Of a stretch of DNA of 64,000 bases, positions 37,576-49,235 are shown piece by piece. Origin of the DNA: Stromatinia cepivora (Eukaryota; Ascomycota; Leotiomycetes; Helotiales; Sclerotiniaceae); contig RCTD01000004.1 in assembly GCA_014898415.1 (NCBI GenBank), positions 186,001-250,000 of the forward strand, read 5' to 3'. The first letter of the stretch is position 1, and the number at the start of each line of letters is the position of its first letter. The notes beneath the pieces were generated by a model, which worked only from the letters and a program-made list of their open reading frames with translations, had not been told where the DNA came from and did not search any database. The position numbers and the translations under genes were made by a program.

Positions 37576-39359
37576 TTACCATCTCCCTAATTTCCACCCG
37601 TGAATTCGATCTTGAATATCATCCCAACTGAAATTTTTGTATACTCTTCCTTCCTCTTCACCTTCTTGTAAAACCACAGTTGGACTACCACTTCCTTGCC
37701 CTGCGTTGTTCACCAAGCCTCCAAAGACTTGTGTAGCTACCCTTCTTAAATCTTTGACTGTTAATTCTTCGATTTTCTTACACATTTCTCTAACCCCCAC
37801 TTTTCTTCCATGTACTTGTACTTGTCTTCCTAAATCCTCTAATTCCACCATTCTTGACTCCAAGTTCATCAATAAACTAGATCTCAGCTGATTCTTCGCA
37901 CGGTTGACTTCTGCAGTTTGTAATGCATTGAATCCGGTATCGAGAGTGAGGCTTTGGAGTTCGCGACACATAACATCGAGCATATTTTTGACGTGGCCAG
38001 GGGAACATGATGAGGAAATTCCAAAGAGTCCAGAATCGGTATAAGAATGGTTAAACGCTATGCAGGATTCAACCCAGCCGTGTTGGTTGAGGACGTTGGT
38101 GTAAAGGCGCGAATACATGCCTTTGCCAGGGCCACCGGCAGAGAACGATCCACCTCCGCCAAGGAGGGTTTGGAGAGTGGCAAGGGCGTAGATATCTGGG
38201 GAAGAGATGGGAAGAGCTTCGAAAGCGATGTGGATATGGCTCAGCGCGGGGAGAGAGGGATTCATTGGTGGTGGAAGAGAAGGGAGTGAGAGGAATCCAC
38301 CTGTATAATGTGAGGGGTTGTTGAGGTCAAGGGGGTTTATAAAACCATTTCGAACGGAGGCGTTCTTGGGTGCGGAAGTAGAGATGTTCTTGAAGAATGG
38401 GATACGTGATATTAAGGTGGAAGGCTTTTGTGTAGGTGATGGTGGTGGTGGTGATGAGGAAGAGGATGATATCGAGCTATTGCTGCTAGTTTCACTCAAT
38501 GAGTCGAGAGATGTTTCCGATCCGGTTTGTGACAAGACGGGAGCTGATTTTGGCATATCCCCAAAATGTTGTTCGGCGAGCTTTACTGCTTCATCATGCT
38601 GTACGCCCGCAAATGCAACCACCATTCTTTCAGGCCTATAGAAAGTATCCCGGTATACTTGTATAGTATTGCTGTTAATCTCTGAAAGTCGCTCTTTCGG
38701 ACACAAAAGAGGATTTCCAAGAGTGTTGCCCTTGTACGCAGCCATATGTACGATTTCTGGGAGAATTAACTCTGGCTTTGACCAAATTTCACCAATCTCA
38801 TAAGCAGCGGTTTCTAATTGTTGCTCGACTTCCTCTTCGGTGATTAAAGGATTGCGTATGGTCTCGGCAAGTAAGGCGACAGTAGTTGGTACTGCAGAAT
38901 TAAATGTGGCAGATTGATACATAAGAGATTCTCTGGATGAGGCGCATTGTATATTTCCTCCCAAAGATTCTATCGATTCCAACATCTCGTCGCTTGATCG
39001 TTTCGAGGTAGACTTGAATGCCAATCTATCCATTATATGACTGACTCCTCTAAGATCTTCATTTTCGTATCTGGATCCTGCATCAATGTATACCCCAATG
39101 CCGGAAAAATGGCCAGGCAATGCTTCAGTTGCGACTCGAACTCCATTGGGAAGGGTAGTGATTTGATCTAACTCGGCGGGATCCTATATTCACGTTAGTC
39201 GTGTTGGGGAGTTGGATTTTCTATCTTCATATGTACCTTTTGTATAGGCTCCACTACTGTAGCCAAACTTCTTGAACGTAAAGTAGGTAAAACATTGGAT
39301 ATGGTTCTTTGTGTTGAGAGGGCTCTCCTAAGAATCCTCGTCGAAGGATTTCTTAACAT
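37576..39359 (-). CDS. MAS2: Mitochondrial processing peptidase alpha subunit
   Basis: It is the substrate-recognition subunit of the matrix peptidase that removes presequences from imported proteins. Exons are 39359-39237 and 39183-37576, with a 53-bp intron (GTACAT donor, ATATAG acceptor). The product is 576 residues, the normal length. The N-terminus MLRNPSTRILRRALSTQRT is Arg/Ser-rich without acidic residues, a classic matrix presequence. The M16 fold follows. The position of the beta-subunit zinc motif reads HIMDRLAFKST, so HxxEH is absent, as expected for alpha. The glycine-rich loop (GGGGSFSAGGPGKGMYSRL, about 383-401) is the alpha-MPP hallmark. A Ser/Pro-rich insert occurs at about 255-295. 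The neighbouring gene on the right is divergent. Confidence 0.95.
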
Positions 39360-39780
39360 AATGAATGTTGTTGGTTGTAATTGTAATAAGTTAACAGTTA
39401 AAAATCGACCTCCTCGCCGCGAAAGTTCCGTAGTAGTTAAAATCTTGAGTTCGGCAGCGGGGGGCGTTCAGCCTTAGGTAATTGCTTACATCAACCTTTA
39501 TCGGTCTAGACATTATTAGTTAGTATCATTTCTGCGACAAGGCGCCGTATATAGCACACACTCACGTGCCACACCTTTTCCCGTCTTTAACTACTGACCA
39601 GGACCAAACCATGCGATTCAACGGTCAAAGCATTTTATATCTTATTGTGGTGGCAATAATTATCTGAGGGAGGAAGAAATTGTTCAACTTTGGTACTTTC
39701 AGATAGGCACAAAAAGTTAATACTCAAGGTAGAAGGTAGATAGATAGATTTATATATTATCTTATGATTTTAAGTACCAG

Positions 39781-39810
39781 ATATATATATATATGTATAT
39801 ATATATATAT
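39781..39810. repeat. TA dinucleotide microsatellite
   Basis: Thirty bases of alternating A/T with one G near the middle, in the divergent promoter region. Confidence 0.8.
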
Positions 39811-40501
39811 CTTTACAATTTTTTAATCTTGTTAACCCAGAATATAACCGTGGCAAAAACATGGGGCTATGTATGGGACGGAACATTTTGTTATCAAATC
39901 TAGCCCCCTGTTTCCGGCCTTTTTTTTTAATGCTCTCGTGCCATTCAAACTGATTTCATACTGTATGTACAAAGGGTACTTTCGTATCATTTTGTTCTTG
40001 ATGGAATGATCTGAATGATGGATTTTGAATATAATGAGCTGATTATTTGACCAATTTTTTTTGGTCCCATATTGATTCTGATCTTATTCTTCTTCAACTA
40101 ATCATTTATAATTACCTACTATTATTTATTATTATAATCTTGCATATTAAAAATACTACCATACCAACTTGGAATCCTCCATAACAACAATGACAACCAA
40201 AATTTAGATATCTTTCTCCCACCGTCTGAGGCTTATTCCCCATTCTTAGAACTTCTTGCATTGGATACTTGATTTCTATTTCATATCTACTGCCATAAAT
40301 GTTCTAACATTACATTACATTACACACCGCATACCCCATTCAAATTCTTTTTAGAATTCCAACAAACAACAAGAAGGATTTATCTACCTATTTATTTAAC
40401 TCCCATAAACCCTCCCTTCTAGAATTTCTTCAACTCGATCCAAGTATCCAAGTACCGCACTATCTCAAGTTTAACACAAGCACGACAAGCCACAGAAACG
40501 G

Positions 40502-40504
<3 letters not shown>

Positions 40505-40531
<27 letters not shown>
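40505..40531. repeat. (AATC)n tetranucleotide microsatellite
   Basis: About six consecutive CAAT/AATC units, in the upstream region of the FHA-RING gene. Confidence 0.8.
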
Positions 40532-40532
<1 letters not shown>

Positions 40533-40811
40533 TCAAGTCAATCAACACTTTGACTAGCTACGAAGAGTACAAATTACCGGGTACATAACATCCCATACAC
40601 TTACTTTCAAGTTCATTCAAGGGTTTTCTCTTAATTTCATCACTTGATTTCCTAGTTGAGAACGAGAACGAGAACGAGATCATCCTTTGTTACTTTGATT
40701 TCCAGATCTATAATTATATCATTCTATATTTATCATCTCTTTCACCAATTAATTCTAAAAAAAAAAGTCGAGGATTACTTTTTCCTCGTTCTTTTTTAAT
40801 CAAATCTCTCC

Positions 40812-42956
40812 ATGTATTCATCGGTGCCCAGTTCACCTTGGAATCCCACTACTTCAATATCATCCATCGTACGAGAACGAACATCTTCTGCGCAACCAGT
40901 CTCACCTATCCCAGCTTCCCCAACATCACCCACATCATCTAGAGGTCGTCTAAGGGGTTTAAGTTATTTACGAAGTTACACACAAAATCACATATTATCA
41001 AGGGAGAATCACAATCACAATCACAATTCTTCGACAAATAATCAAAATTCACGGCCCACAATCTCACGCACTACATCTTATCCTTCATCCCCCACGTCAG
41101 CGACTGCACCCTCTAACGCCTCTGCTGCAGCCTCGCCTGCGACTCCTGCAACCGAAAATCTTCCTCGACAAACTTCACCCACTGCACAAAGATCCACAAC
41201 CACAGTTGATTTGACATCTGGAGGAACGAATAATCAGGAAAATCTAGGTTCTACGAGTGGGTGGTTACCGACAGTAGGAGGTCACAGCGGAGTGTCAAGA
41301 ATCGCAACTCAACCACAACCTACTGCGACTGCATCCTCTTCAGCCGTGTTATCGGCCAACGATTCATCTGCGATAACGTCGGGTCTTACGGCGTCGATGG
41401 CAAGGACTCGATCTGCAGGAACCGGAGGAGCAGCAGATATGCCTCTACTCAATGGTCTGGGAGAAAATAGTCCTGCATCTACAGGGGGCACCATGTCACA
41501 TCAACTACCATCAATTCGTTTTTCTCCGCATCAAGATCCTCGAGCTCATCGCCCATCCCTCGTATTTGGTACCATGAGTCGAACACTGCCGACAGGAAAA
41601 GAAGTCATAAAAGTTGGTCGATATTCCGAACGAGATAATCAACCACCTCATGCTACGAATGTGCCATCATTTGCACCAGTTGGATTCAAGTCAAAGGTGG
41701 TTAGCAGGCGTCATTGTGAATTTTGGTGTACTGGAGGCCGCTGGTTTATCAAGGATGTGAAAAGTTCATCAGGCACATTTCTCAATCACATACGATTAAG
41801 TTCTCCTGGAACGGAATCGAGACCATATCCAGTAAATGATGGTGATATAGTTCAATTGGGAATAGATTTCAAAGGTGGTGAGGAAATGATCTTCAGGTGT
41901 GTTAAAATACGAGTGGAGCTCAATAAGGGATGGCAAACTGGTCCGAGCAGTTTCAAGTATGTATTCTATTCTGATGATGAAGCTGATGTATTTGCTAACG
42001 CCCTACCCAGTGTACAATCTCATAAGCGTTTACGCGAGCTCAACAATAATTTAAAGAAACAAGCCGCCGGTGGCTCAAGTAATTCCTCGCAAGATTGCTC
42101 GATTTGTCTTGGACCCATAGCTGTAAGTCAAGAATTCGCACTCATTATTTGATAGCCCTTAACTAACACACAAAAGCCTTGTCAATCTTTGTTCGTCGCA
42201 CCATGTTCTCATACATGGCATTACAAATGTATTCGAGTTGTCATTAACGGTCCTACTTGGCCTCATTTTATATGTCCAAATTGCCGTACAGTCGCAGATC
42301 TCGAGGCAGAGCTTGACGAACCAGATGGAGATTGGGAGGAATTGGCGGCATCTGAAGCGGAGCCGGAAGAAATATCAGCACCTGCAGCAGATACAACAAC
42401 GCCTCATGATACCGGGGCCGTAGCTGAAGAAGCTATTCCACAAACGAGTAATCCCACGGCAGCTCCAAGTTTACCAGAGCAGGAGACCTTTGAACCTCTG
42501 AATATGCATCACGCCGATGATGATCTTGATATCAGCGACGATTCTAGTACAAGTGCTCACGCCCATGAAACTGGACTCGAAGATATGGCATATCTCCACG
42601 TAAGCGATTCAGCGGCCAGTTCAACTTCAGCCACATCGACTCCTCAGATCAACAATAGCTCTACAGTGTCACCGGTCGACATAATTGCAAGAAAACCAGT
42701 CCCTAGTGCGTTAGGGAACTCGTCTTCCCGTGTCGAGCACATCCGTGGCTCACCAAGTCCTAATGGGATGTACCCCGCACTAACAGATCCCCTCACTGGC
42801 GAAGGGCCGATGACACCCAGGAATGATGTTGGACCTTTTATTTTCGATGGCGGTGCGGGTCGAACAAATGGTATTCGGTTAGCAACCGGAGCGGGGGATT
42901 TAGATTACAACGAAACTCCAACCACAGCTCACGCAGCACCACATTCTGCTCTATAG
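40812..42956 (+). CDS. FHA-RING E3 ubiquitin ligase, Dma1/Dma2 type
   Basis: Dma proteins are E3 ligases that bind phosphothreonine through FHA and act in septin/mitotic-exit control and spindle checkpoint. Exons are 40812-42122 and 42177-42956, with a 54-bp phase-0 intron (GTAAGT donor, ACTAACA branch site, AAAAG acceptor) that splits the RING. The product is 696 residues. Residues 1-250 are Ser/Thr/Pro-rich and disordered, with many SP sites. The FHA domain (about 258-370) has GRYS, VVSRRHCEF and SSSGTFLNH, the phosphopeptide-binding residues. The RING-H2 domain (about 428-480) reads CSICLGPIA, then APCSHTWHYKC, then CPNC. The C-terminal 215 residues are acidic and Ser/Thr-rich, longer than in yeast Dma proteins. 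The domain order and FHA-RING spacing identify the class; I give no symbol because yeast has two paralogues. Confidence 0.92.
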
Positions 42957-43927
42957 ATAACTCTTTACACGAGGAATTAACGCGAGACAATTTGGCCATT
43001 GAAATATTCTGCAATTTTAGCGAAGACGGAGTCAAAGTGGGCGGCCATATGTCTGATGGTATAATTGACAATTCTGTACCCTTATGATAATAGATAATGA
43101 ACGATCAGGGTACATAGTTTCGAGGGGATGGGTGGCTGATCGATTAGTTATCACGTCTACGAAGGTGGTGGGCGTATATTTGGAGCGTATCTAAAGTCAT
43201 ATGAAGTCAGGGGTGGAGTTAATTGCTTGTTATACTTGCTGGGAAAATACCAGAATGAGGGAGGGGACGGGGAGCTAGGAGCCAGGAGCCAGGAGGTAGG
43301 GACCCCACTACATACCTACGCATTTGCATATACATATTCAGTGGTGAAAGGGAATGGAAATAGGAATAGCAATCAGGAGCGGAGCAGGAGGAGATATCTC
43401 GCTTGATTTGAAATCGAGTCATCATATGGATATGATTTGGCACTGAGGTTGGTGGGAGAATGAGAATGGAGGGATGGATACCTAGGAGATGTTTGATAGT
43501 GATAACTTGGTACTTGGTACTTGATAGCTTGATACTCAGTATGAGAGGAGATGTTATATGGAAATGAGAAATGAATACATATTTTGCTTGCTTGGTATTT
43601 TAATTGAACCTAGAATATATGTTTATTTATTTATTTATTTGTTCATTTATTGATTCATTGCATGATAGGAAGGATGTGTAGGATATGTAGGTAGGTAGGC
43701 TAATAATCTTTCTATTGATAATTGATAATCTGGTGAGGACAATTTGTATTTATCTGATATGGATGATATGTATAAAATGTATGAAAGAAAAGGAGTGAAA
43801 ACCTGCTCTCTCGTCGTAACCGCGCACGTATATCTAACTACCTACCTACCTACCCATTACCACGACTCTCCCTGCTTTCCTCCGAACCCCTCCGCCAAGG
43901 CACCCAACACACATCACCTATATCTAC
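42957..43927. other. Convergent intergenic region
   Basis: This is the 3' flank of the FHA-RING gene and of VPS16. It has GGAG/AGCCAGGAG repeats near 43260-43300, a TTTA microsatellite (about 43619-43640) and TACC repeats near 43840. No gene is supported. Confidence 0.45.
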
Positions 43928-46878
43928 CTACTTCCTCAACCCCCCCTGCACGCCAGTCCTCTCCACATCCCTAAACTCCGCACTACCCAGCGCACACGCC
44001 TCCAAAAGTCGTTCCCACTCCCCCACATCCTTAATCCTCACACATTCCTCCGCCGCCCTCACCTTCATCCCACATCGTTCCCACAGCTCTACAATCTCCT
44101 TTCCTTTTACCTCACCCTGCGCTTTAATCTTCTCCACAAAAGATGCTGCTAATTTCTGATTTCCCGCGTTTAGGATTAAAGTGTAGAAGGGTAGCCAACC
44201 GATGGGGGATTTGCGGGTTTTGGAGAGATCTTCTAGGGCGGACCAGTCGCGTCTGGAGACGAGGGCGCGGAGTCGAATCCATGTGGTTGTTTTTTCGGGG
44301 ATTTTGAATTCCGTGGTGAGTTTTTTGGCGCGGGAGGTGTAGCCTAGTTTGATTAGTTTGAAGAGGGTTTCGTTGAGGGAGAGGCCGGTGAAGGATTCGG
44401 TTAGGTCGTGGTCGAAGGATTCTTGCATGCGGAGGAGCAGGGAGGCTTCGTGGAGTGCCTTGAGTTCGAAGGATGTTTCTTTGGAGTCGGAGAGGAGTTT
44501 TGCGGCGAGGGCGAGTTTGTCGGATGCGGTGCGGGAGTCGGGTTGTTGGAGGGCTTCGCGGATGAAGACGGCGGCGCCGTCGGTGCGCCGGTCGTCTTGG
44601 TAGTAGAGGTCTTTGAGGAAGGAGGAGTCTTCTGTGCGGGCGGAGGATTCGACGAGGGAGGTGGCGATGGGTCGGCTGTTGATTACGCGGAAGAAGGAGG
44701 CGAGGGGGAGGTTTTTTTTTATTTTTTTTAGGTGAAGCAGCACGTAGATTATTAGGTCTGAGTCTCCGGATTCGATGGCTTTGTCGAGTGCGATTTCGTC
44801 TTCTTCCATGGAGAGGAGGAGGGGGACTTGTTTGCCGGCGCGGGGTTCGTGGTTTAGGAGGGAGGTGGCTAAACGACCGCGTCCTTCGTCGTAGGCTGCT
44901 CGAGCGATTTCCTCAAATGAGATGCCGCGTTTGCCGGAAAGTTTCTCGACGATTGCACGGCAGATTGTGTCTTCATCTTCGGAACCTATGCGTACTTTTT
45001 GTGATGCCCAATGGACGTATATTCTATCGGTTGGAAGGCGCAGATAATCGGAGATCTTGAGCGCCAAGAGATATTCTCGACGGTTGATGAGACGCTTAAC
45101 AAGCTTTTCGGGGGTAAGTCGTAGAAATTGTTCATATGATAAAGGTATGCCAATTTCGTAATATCGAACAGCGTTCAATACACGAAGCGTTTCGCACATA
45201 TCAACAAAATCATCGCTATTATAAATGTCAAGTACTAAAGATTTTCCGAAGATGCGGCCTTGAGTAGTTGCTTTTGCCAGTGGATATTGAATTCATGACC
45301 GGCCCGCTTTGACCTAGAAATGGTCAGTTGTAGTATCTGAATATTATGTGGATTACTTACACAGGTATCAACTGCCTCTACTAGATGAGGCCTGATCAAT
45401 TGTATGTTATCATCTGCTTTTGGAGATTGTTGTTCCAGCTGCTCAACAGCGTCCAATAATATTGATGCTGGTGATTCTGTACCGAATCGAAAGGTTTCAT
45501 CAGTTACTTCGGGTACTTTTTGCAAGAAATCGCAAACATCATTGGTTATCAATCGAACACCATCATGATCTACACCGTGATTAACAAAGATCTCAGCTGA
45601 ATTTAAGAGAGGCTACAAACCAGCAATTACGTGAACTCGGCCATCATAGTAGAACTTTGCAGCAGCATTGTTAGGGCCGATGAGATGAACTTCATCCTCC
45701 CAAGCAATCACCACAGCATCATTACCACACCATTGAACATCTTTCGGTGGAGTTTTCGATCTCGAATTATATTCACTTAATCTGTTCTGGAAGTCGCTCG
45801 TGATGACATATGCGTTTCCGGTTTCCGTGTAAAGGGCCACAAATTTGCCATTTGGGGATACGCTGATATGTGTAAAAGGTCCAATGTCTAGAAATCGATC
45901 CTCGGACTCAGCTGCATCGGCTACGTGTATAGTCTGACCGATGCTCAATAGGACTTCAACTGATCTTGAGAGTGTGTATGCTGGCGGTATCAAGGTCCAC
46001 GAATGAACTTCACCTTCAGGGGGTGTTGCTAGTAGTTTTGGGCGTGGCTCTTCATATCTAGATACTGAAATCAAATGATTATTGGAGAGTAATGCCACAA
46101 ATCCGGTGCCATAGAATCTGTTCAATATGTGAGCTTGTACCCAATCAAAATCAATTCAAATACAAACCTGCAAGCAGTTACACCATATTCCTCAGCACCA
46201 TTTCCAAGAGAAAATTGATTAAAGTCTCCTTGCAAGTCATAGTAATATCGTACAGTGCCATCAGCGGTGACAACGATGAGCTTTTCGTCTTCGGTCCAGC
46301 CGAGACCTTTGATAGATCCTTGGTCCCAATTAATTCTCCTAATCAGTTTGCCAGCACAACTGTACAAATCGATACTGGATTTAGATGCCTGCGATCCTCT
46401 AAATGTTTGAAGTTTCGTTTCGTCTCGATATAAAGCTGGATTTTAAGTACAATGTAAGCAAATGAAATAATGCACGCTATAGTCCTCAGAGATTTGAAAA
46501 CAGCCACACGTCGGTTATTGATAGATGTACGTTCGGAGCACTACTCCTAGAGGGTTGCGGTGACAGGAAACTATGCAGACTTTGTCTCGCGATCCCCCAA
46601 CTTGCCCCTTGATGGCTTACATAGATTTGTGATTGCAGTACCCGTTGCTCTCCTCATATTGAAAGCTTTCGAAGTTTACCAGCAGAGCCCTGATAATACA
46701 ATGTAACCCTGACGATAAAAAAGAAACAACATAACGCACCAATTGCTCCTCCATATGAACATCCCGTGACCACGTAGTTCTCGAGCTCCAGGTCCTGGTC
46801 AAATACCGCTGTGTATAACTGTATTTTTCGATAGAATTTATCTCCCACCTTCTGCCATTCTGCTGTCGGACTTGTCAT
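43928..46878 (-). CDS. VPS16: Vacuolar sorting protein Vps16 (HOPS/CORVET core), with an apparent 1-nt frameshift
   Basis: It is a core subunit of the HOPS and CORVET tethering complexes that mediate endosome-vacuole fusion. Exons are 46878-46740, 46435-46168, 46117-45621, 45569-45361 and 45306-43928. Introns are 304, 50, 51 and 54 bp. Phases agree across all junctions, and the joined protein keeps the family order. The N-terminal beta-propeller has MTSPTAEWQKVGDKFYRK, WDQGSIKGLGWTEDEKL and VVIAWEDEVHLIGP. The C-terminal Vps16 helical region has HWQKQLLKAAS, FGKSLVLDIYNSDDF and RLPTDRIYVHWASQKV. One break is visible. At about 45250, LLKAAS and FGKSL are in different frames, one base short, with no splice site between them. 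The last intron uses an AAAG acceptor just after a TAG. The reading is an intact gene with a sequence error, or a recent lesion. Confidence 0.88.
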
Positions 46879-47154
46879 TTTAATAACATATGATTCTTCA
46901 TTATACTCTGGGTGATTATTGTTGTTGCTTGAAGCTGCCTCATTATATCTTAAAGAAGCTCCCAATTTAAGATGTGGTCAAAGCTTGGCGCTAGTGATCA
47001 TCAACAACATTCAACAATTGTGCGATCGACATCAGTCTTTATACAACTCTGAGTTATGTCAATATAACTATAACCAGTGAATTATTTAATTTGTGTCTTA
47101 ATTATTTCACCTATAGAGATGGGCTTTGGTTGAAACCATTCTCTTCATGGATTG
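46879..47154. promoter_or_regulatory. Divergent promoter of VPS16 and the Mg-chelatase-like gene
   Basis: A 276-bp spacer between divergent starts, so the two genes must share a compact promoter. No distinct element was recognised. Confidence 0.45.
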
Positions 47155-48386
47155 ATGGCAGACGAGGAGTTGATCAACAAGATTCACGAGCTCAGCGACT
47201 TGGAGCTCGCCGCATTAATATGTTTAGTCGCAGAAGAGCACTGTATCATTGATACAGATCCTGATGCTCTAGATGCTCTCATACAGGAGTTACAGCTGGT
47301 GAATATATCTTTTTATCCCCGTACCGAGTGTGTACTAATCTTTTGCAGGTCGCATCTAAAGTCTTCGGCTTAACTTATGCTGTCATCAATTGCAACAGCC
47401 ATACCACTCTCGACGATTTCGCACATGCTATCCTTTCCGTCGATGCCGCTCCTACTCGAACCGATTCCCCCTTGGTAAATCGCCGCGACTCGTACTTCCT
47501 ACAAACCCCCGCTTTTCAGTCAATTAATCGATCGCCCGTGCCGGAAATGACTGATAACAAGACGATAGCAAATGTAATCATTGCTAGGAATCTTGATGAA
47601 GCACCGCGGCAGATACAGATTCAAGCTTTAGAGCTAATGCGAACGAAACGACTCTTCACCAGGACATCCATACAAAATGCGCCGAAACGTTTCTTGTTTA
47701 TTGCGGCCATAGCAGGTGGCCAGGGGCCCAGGTTGACGAAACATTTAAATGACTATATGTTCATTTCCCATGTCCACGATCCGCAAGATGGCTTCCCGAA
47801 CTTAGAAGATCTGGTTACCGACGATACGAGCTCAACTCTATCTGTAGTAAAAAGGAGTTCAACGCTACAGGCTGAAGAAAGTTTATGGGCGAGAATATCC
47901 CCGATGGTTAGTGATCTTCGCATGTGATCAGGTTATTGTTACTGATCCGAGTACAGGATATAGAAAATCTAGCTCAGCAAAGTAAAAACACTACTGTTAG
48001 TGTTGAGGTAAAGCAATATCAGCAAAATATTGCTTCGTTCCTTAGAATCCACCGTGCTGTAGCGACTGGTATATCTGCAATTGCCACAAAGCATTTTGAT
48101 AAGCTAGTCAGGTAAGAATGATCCTGCCTACCTAAGAAGATTTATTCTAATGCCTGTTAGATGTCTCGCACCATTGCATGGACTTCCATATGTTACGCCA
48201 TCTCTTGTTGCTCTTGCCGCTAGAAAAATTTATCTACATCGTATCGAGATCGTAAATCCAGAGAGAGAACGCAGTATGCAATGGGGTAGTGACTTGGATG
48301 CCATAAGAGAACTGTTGGACGGTATAGGGCCAGAAGACGTAATTGAGGATGTTTTGGGTAGTGGAGGGGCCGAGGCTCCTTTGTAA
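47155..48386 (+). CDS. Fungal Mg-chelatase-like (AAA-derived) protein
   Basis: Exons are 47155-47298, 47349-47906, 47957-48111 and 48161-48386, with introns of 50, 50 and 49 bp. All junctions are in phase. The product is 360 residues. It starts MADEELINKIHELSDLE, then LICLVAEEHCIID, NVIIARNLDEAPRQIQIQAL and RTKRLFTRTSIQ, with a C-terminal APLHGLPYVTPSLVALAARK helical part. This matches a fungal family annotated as magnesium chelatase-like. The layout recalls the AAA lid of ChlI, but I see no Walker A (GxxGxGKS), so ATPase activity is doubtful. Fungi do not make chlorophyll, so the role is unknown. The divergent neighbour is VPS16. The start is the first in-frame ATG after the promoter. Confidence 0.72.
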
Positions 48387-49235
48387 GGTAGATAAAACGA
48401 TTGAATATAATATCACCTGGGTGTGAGTAACACTTCTAAGTTGTATCATAAATGTTCCGGTGGTAGTATGAGCTCCGCCGTGGCGTCAAAAGACAAAACC
48501 ATTGAAAAACTTTATTACTACGCATGCCACCCCCCAACAGCTTATCAGTATGAGTATATTCCTACCTTCAATCATACACCGTACATCTTAACTCCATCTT
48601 ACAATCCCCCTATTGTCCTCGCTTACTCAAAGCTCAGAATGTAAATTTTGGATTCACCAAACGTCATATTGGAATGGTGAATACACTTCCCAAGAAAATT
48701 CGGCAAAAGTCTTCTGTAGACTCACCCCACAAGGACAATCCGATGACAAATGGAGGATTGACTAGGTATTTAATGCTGAGGATGCTGAATCGGAGTCAGA
48801 GAATCATATACAGCCCATGTCATGGAAAACACTTTTGTGAAGGCTTTTCGCATAACTACTCATATACCAACATATTCGACCTTTGGTATAATAACCTCTA
48901 CCTCCTACTTAACACGTTCAGTTCTACATATTTACCAACATCCGACTTGGTCCTGAATACCTCAGTTTCATATCATTTAAGCTACTGGTTTTGTTCTTCG
49001 AGCAGCATAAGTGAAATCACATACCAACATATTTGGCCTAGCTTGATGATAACTCGTACCCTTCTACCTACTCCGCCGCCTTCGAATCTTTTATCAACAT
49101 CCATATTGGCTCTAAATATCTCTTCCGATCCCATACTTACAACAAGAACCAACTTTTGTTCTTGTTTCTTGGTCACAAACCTTACTTACACTGACAATAA
49201 CTTCACTTTCATCAAATTTCAGTTACTGCGACATC
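48387..49235. other. Upstream region of the 2EXR gene, with a degenerate duplication
   Basis: A plus-strand open frame from 48674 runs toward the 2EXR gene, but its composition looks non-coding and it is in another frame. ACCAACATATT and ACCAACATCC words recur at about 158-bp spacing (near 48864/49021 and 48932/49091), suggesting an old tandem duplication in the 5' region. Confidence 0.35.

Larger units (their letters stand above)
39360..40811. promoter_or_regulatory. Divergent promoter region of MAS2 and the FHA-RING gene
   Basis: This 1.45-kb spacer separates two divergently transcribed genes. It contains a TA microsatellite with a single G (39781-39810), an (AATC)n microsatellite (about 40505-40531) and long pyrimidine-rich stretches (40380-40800) just before the FHA-RING start. 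It likely includes a long 5' UTR of that gene. No open frame is supported. Confidence 0.5.

Noticed and set aside
41261..41494. Small frames on both strands inside the FHA-RING gene, and similar ones inside FZO1, NHA1 and VPS16
   Set aside because: They are shadows of well-supported coding sequence in other frames.
45236..45361. Reading VPS16 straight through 45360-45307 without an intron
   Set aside because: The interval is a multiple of three and open, but it has a GTAAGT donor, a CTGAC branch site and inserts sequence (around NPHNIQILQLTISRS) that the family lacks. Splicing is the better reading.
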